From positions 1 through 5,084 of the forward strand of contig DAOVKO010000159.1 of NCBI GenBank assembly GCA_030631725.1: DNA of 5,084 bases, written 5' to 3'. Source of the DNA: Actinomycetes bacterium. Its GTDB lineage: Bacteria > Planctomycetota > Phycisphaerae > JAACET01. This document shows positions 4,659 through 5,084 of this stretch, piece after piece. The notes below the pieces were generated by a model. That model saw only the letters and a program-made list of their open reading frames with translations, did not search any database and was not told where the DNA came from. A program made the translations under genes and the position numbers. The first letter of the stretch is position 1. The number at the start of each line of letters is the position of its first letter.

Positions 4659-5084
4659 CTAAAGACCGCTTGTTTCTGCAGAGCCGTCGTTCGCTTGAAA
4701 GACCCCGGTGGTCTGGTTATACGCCCAGCCGCCGCTGCCGTCCTGCGTGGCCGCCACGGCCAAACTGTCATCCATCGGGTTCACGGGTAGGGCCAGCAGA
4801 TAAGGTCCATACAACCCAGCGGGATTCGCCGTGCCGTCTGCGTCGGTTTTCCCGGTCATCTGATCCGACCACGAGGCCAATAATGGGTATGTGATGTTAT
4901 GCTGCAGCCGGTACAACTCCAGTTGCGAGCGAACCGTATGCAGGGTGGCCTTGACCACAGAAATCTTCACATCTTGGGCGGATTCGCCAAACTGAGGAAT
5001 GACTACTGCCGCCAGGATAGCCAGAATGATGGCCACGATCAGCATTTCCACCAGGGTAAAACCGCTGGCCTTTCGAAAGGTTTC
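4659..5084 (-). CDS. GspG-type major pseudopilin (type II secretion / type IV pilus-like), 5' end missing
   Basis: Open reading frame that enters from the right edge; 141 residues are visible and the stop is TAG. The visible part starts within the prepilin leader (ETFRKASG). The cleavage/methylation motif G|FTLVE follows, with Gly at -1, Phe at +1 and Glu at +5, then a hydrophobic helix to about residue 30 ending in VIPQFGES. The soluble part carries a long helix (about 36-61) and, near the C-terminus, YGPYLLALPVNP (92-102) and GGWAYNQTTGVF (118-129), the layout of GspG-like proteins. After cleavage by a prepilin peptidase the family assembles as the main shaft subunit of the periplasmic pseudopilus; that role is inferred here. 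The true start lies only a few codons outside the window. A GTG at 5051-5049 lies inside the transmembrane motif and is not a start. Telling a T2SS GspG from a planctomycete-type pilin would need the neighbouring genes. Confidence 0.88.
   Translation of the reverse strand, partial: ETFRKASGFTLVEMLIVAIILAILAAVVIPQFGESAQDVKISVVKATLHTVRSQLELYRLQHNITYPLLASWSDQMTGKTDADGTANPAGLYGPYLLALPVNPMDDSLAVAATQDGSGGWAYNQTTGVFQANDGSAETSGL

Noticed and set aside
4317..4790. Plus-strand open frame of 157 codons across the 208-base gap
   Set aside because: Its translation is Pro/Arg/Ser-rich and low in character. It covers two well-supported minus-strand pseudopilin genes and has no start signal.

Overview
All genes in this window lie on the minus strand and form one compact cluster, read from the right edge to the left edge. 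It encodes parts of a type IV pilus / type II secretion-like filament machine: a GspG-type major pseudopilin (5' end cut by the window edge), a PilV/GspI-type, a GspJ-type and a PilX/GspK-position minor pseudopilin, a small single-span protein with a short coiled coil, a GspH-type pseudopilin, the actin-like cytoplasmic protein PilM, and the first 15 codons of PilN (cut by the left edge).

The organism is probably a bacterium of the Planctomycetota, perhaps Phycisphaerae-like. This is inferred from family resemblance: the style of the PilV-like protein (LAQDLLDEIMGKPF, then GPEAGE and LDNVDDYEG), the GPYLLALPVNP motif of the GspG-like protein, the VLWAGDANG motif of the GspJ-like protein, and the pairing of several pseudopilins with PilM/PilN. 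Other phyla with similar hybrid systems are not excluded. No rRNA or other marker is present to settle it.

Layout from right to left: 5084-4659 GspG-like; 4658-4451 a 208-base gap with a weak terminator-like element and a dense set of competing inverted repeats; 4450-3893 PilV/GspI-like; 3887-3228 GspJ-like; 3223-2099 PilX-like protein with a predicted beta-solenoid; 2078-1728 (or 1811) small coiled-coil membrane protein; 1804-1226 GspH-like; a perfect 10-bp stem-loop at 1224-1201; 1168-44 PilM; 47-1 PilN start, overlapping the pilM stop as GTGA. Apart from the 208-base and 57-base gaps, genes are separated by 4-20 bases or overlap, so co-transcription is likely.

How they would work together (family knowledge plus inference): the GspG-like subunit forms the filament shaft. 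The I/J/K/H-type minor subunits prime assembly and form the tip. PilM binds the cytoplasmic N-terminus of PilN, and with a PilO (expected just past the left edge) links the inner-membrane assembly platform to the periplasm. The ATPase, platform protein, peptidase and secretin are not in the window. No mobile element, CRISPR array, tRNA or rRNA was seen. The points most worth a second look are the structured gap after the major pseudopilin gene, the stem-loop separating the pseudopilin block from pilMN, a possible frameshift in the small coiled-coil gene, and the beta-solenoid PilX-like protein in the GspK position.
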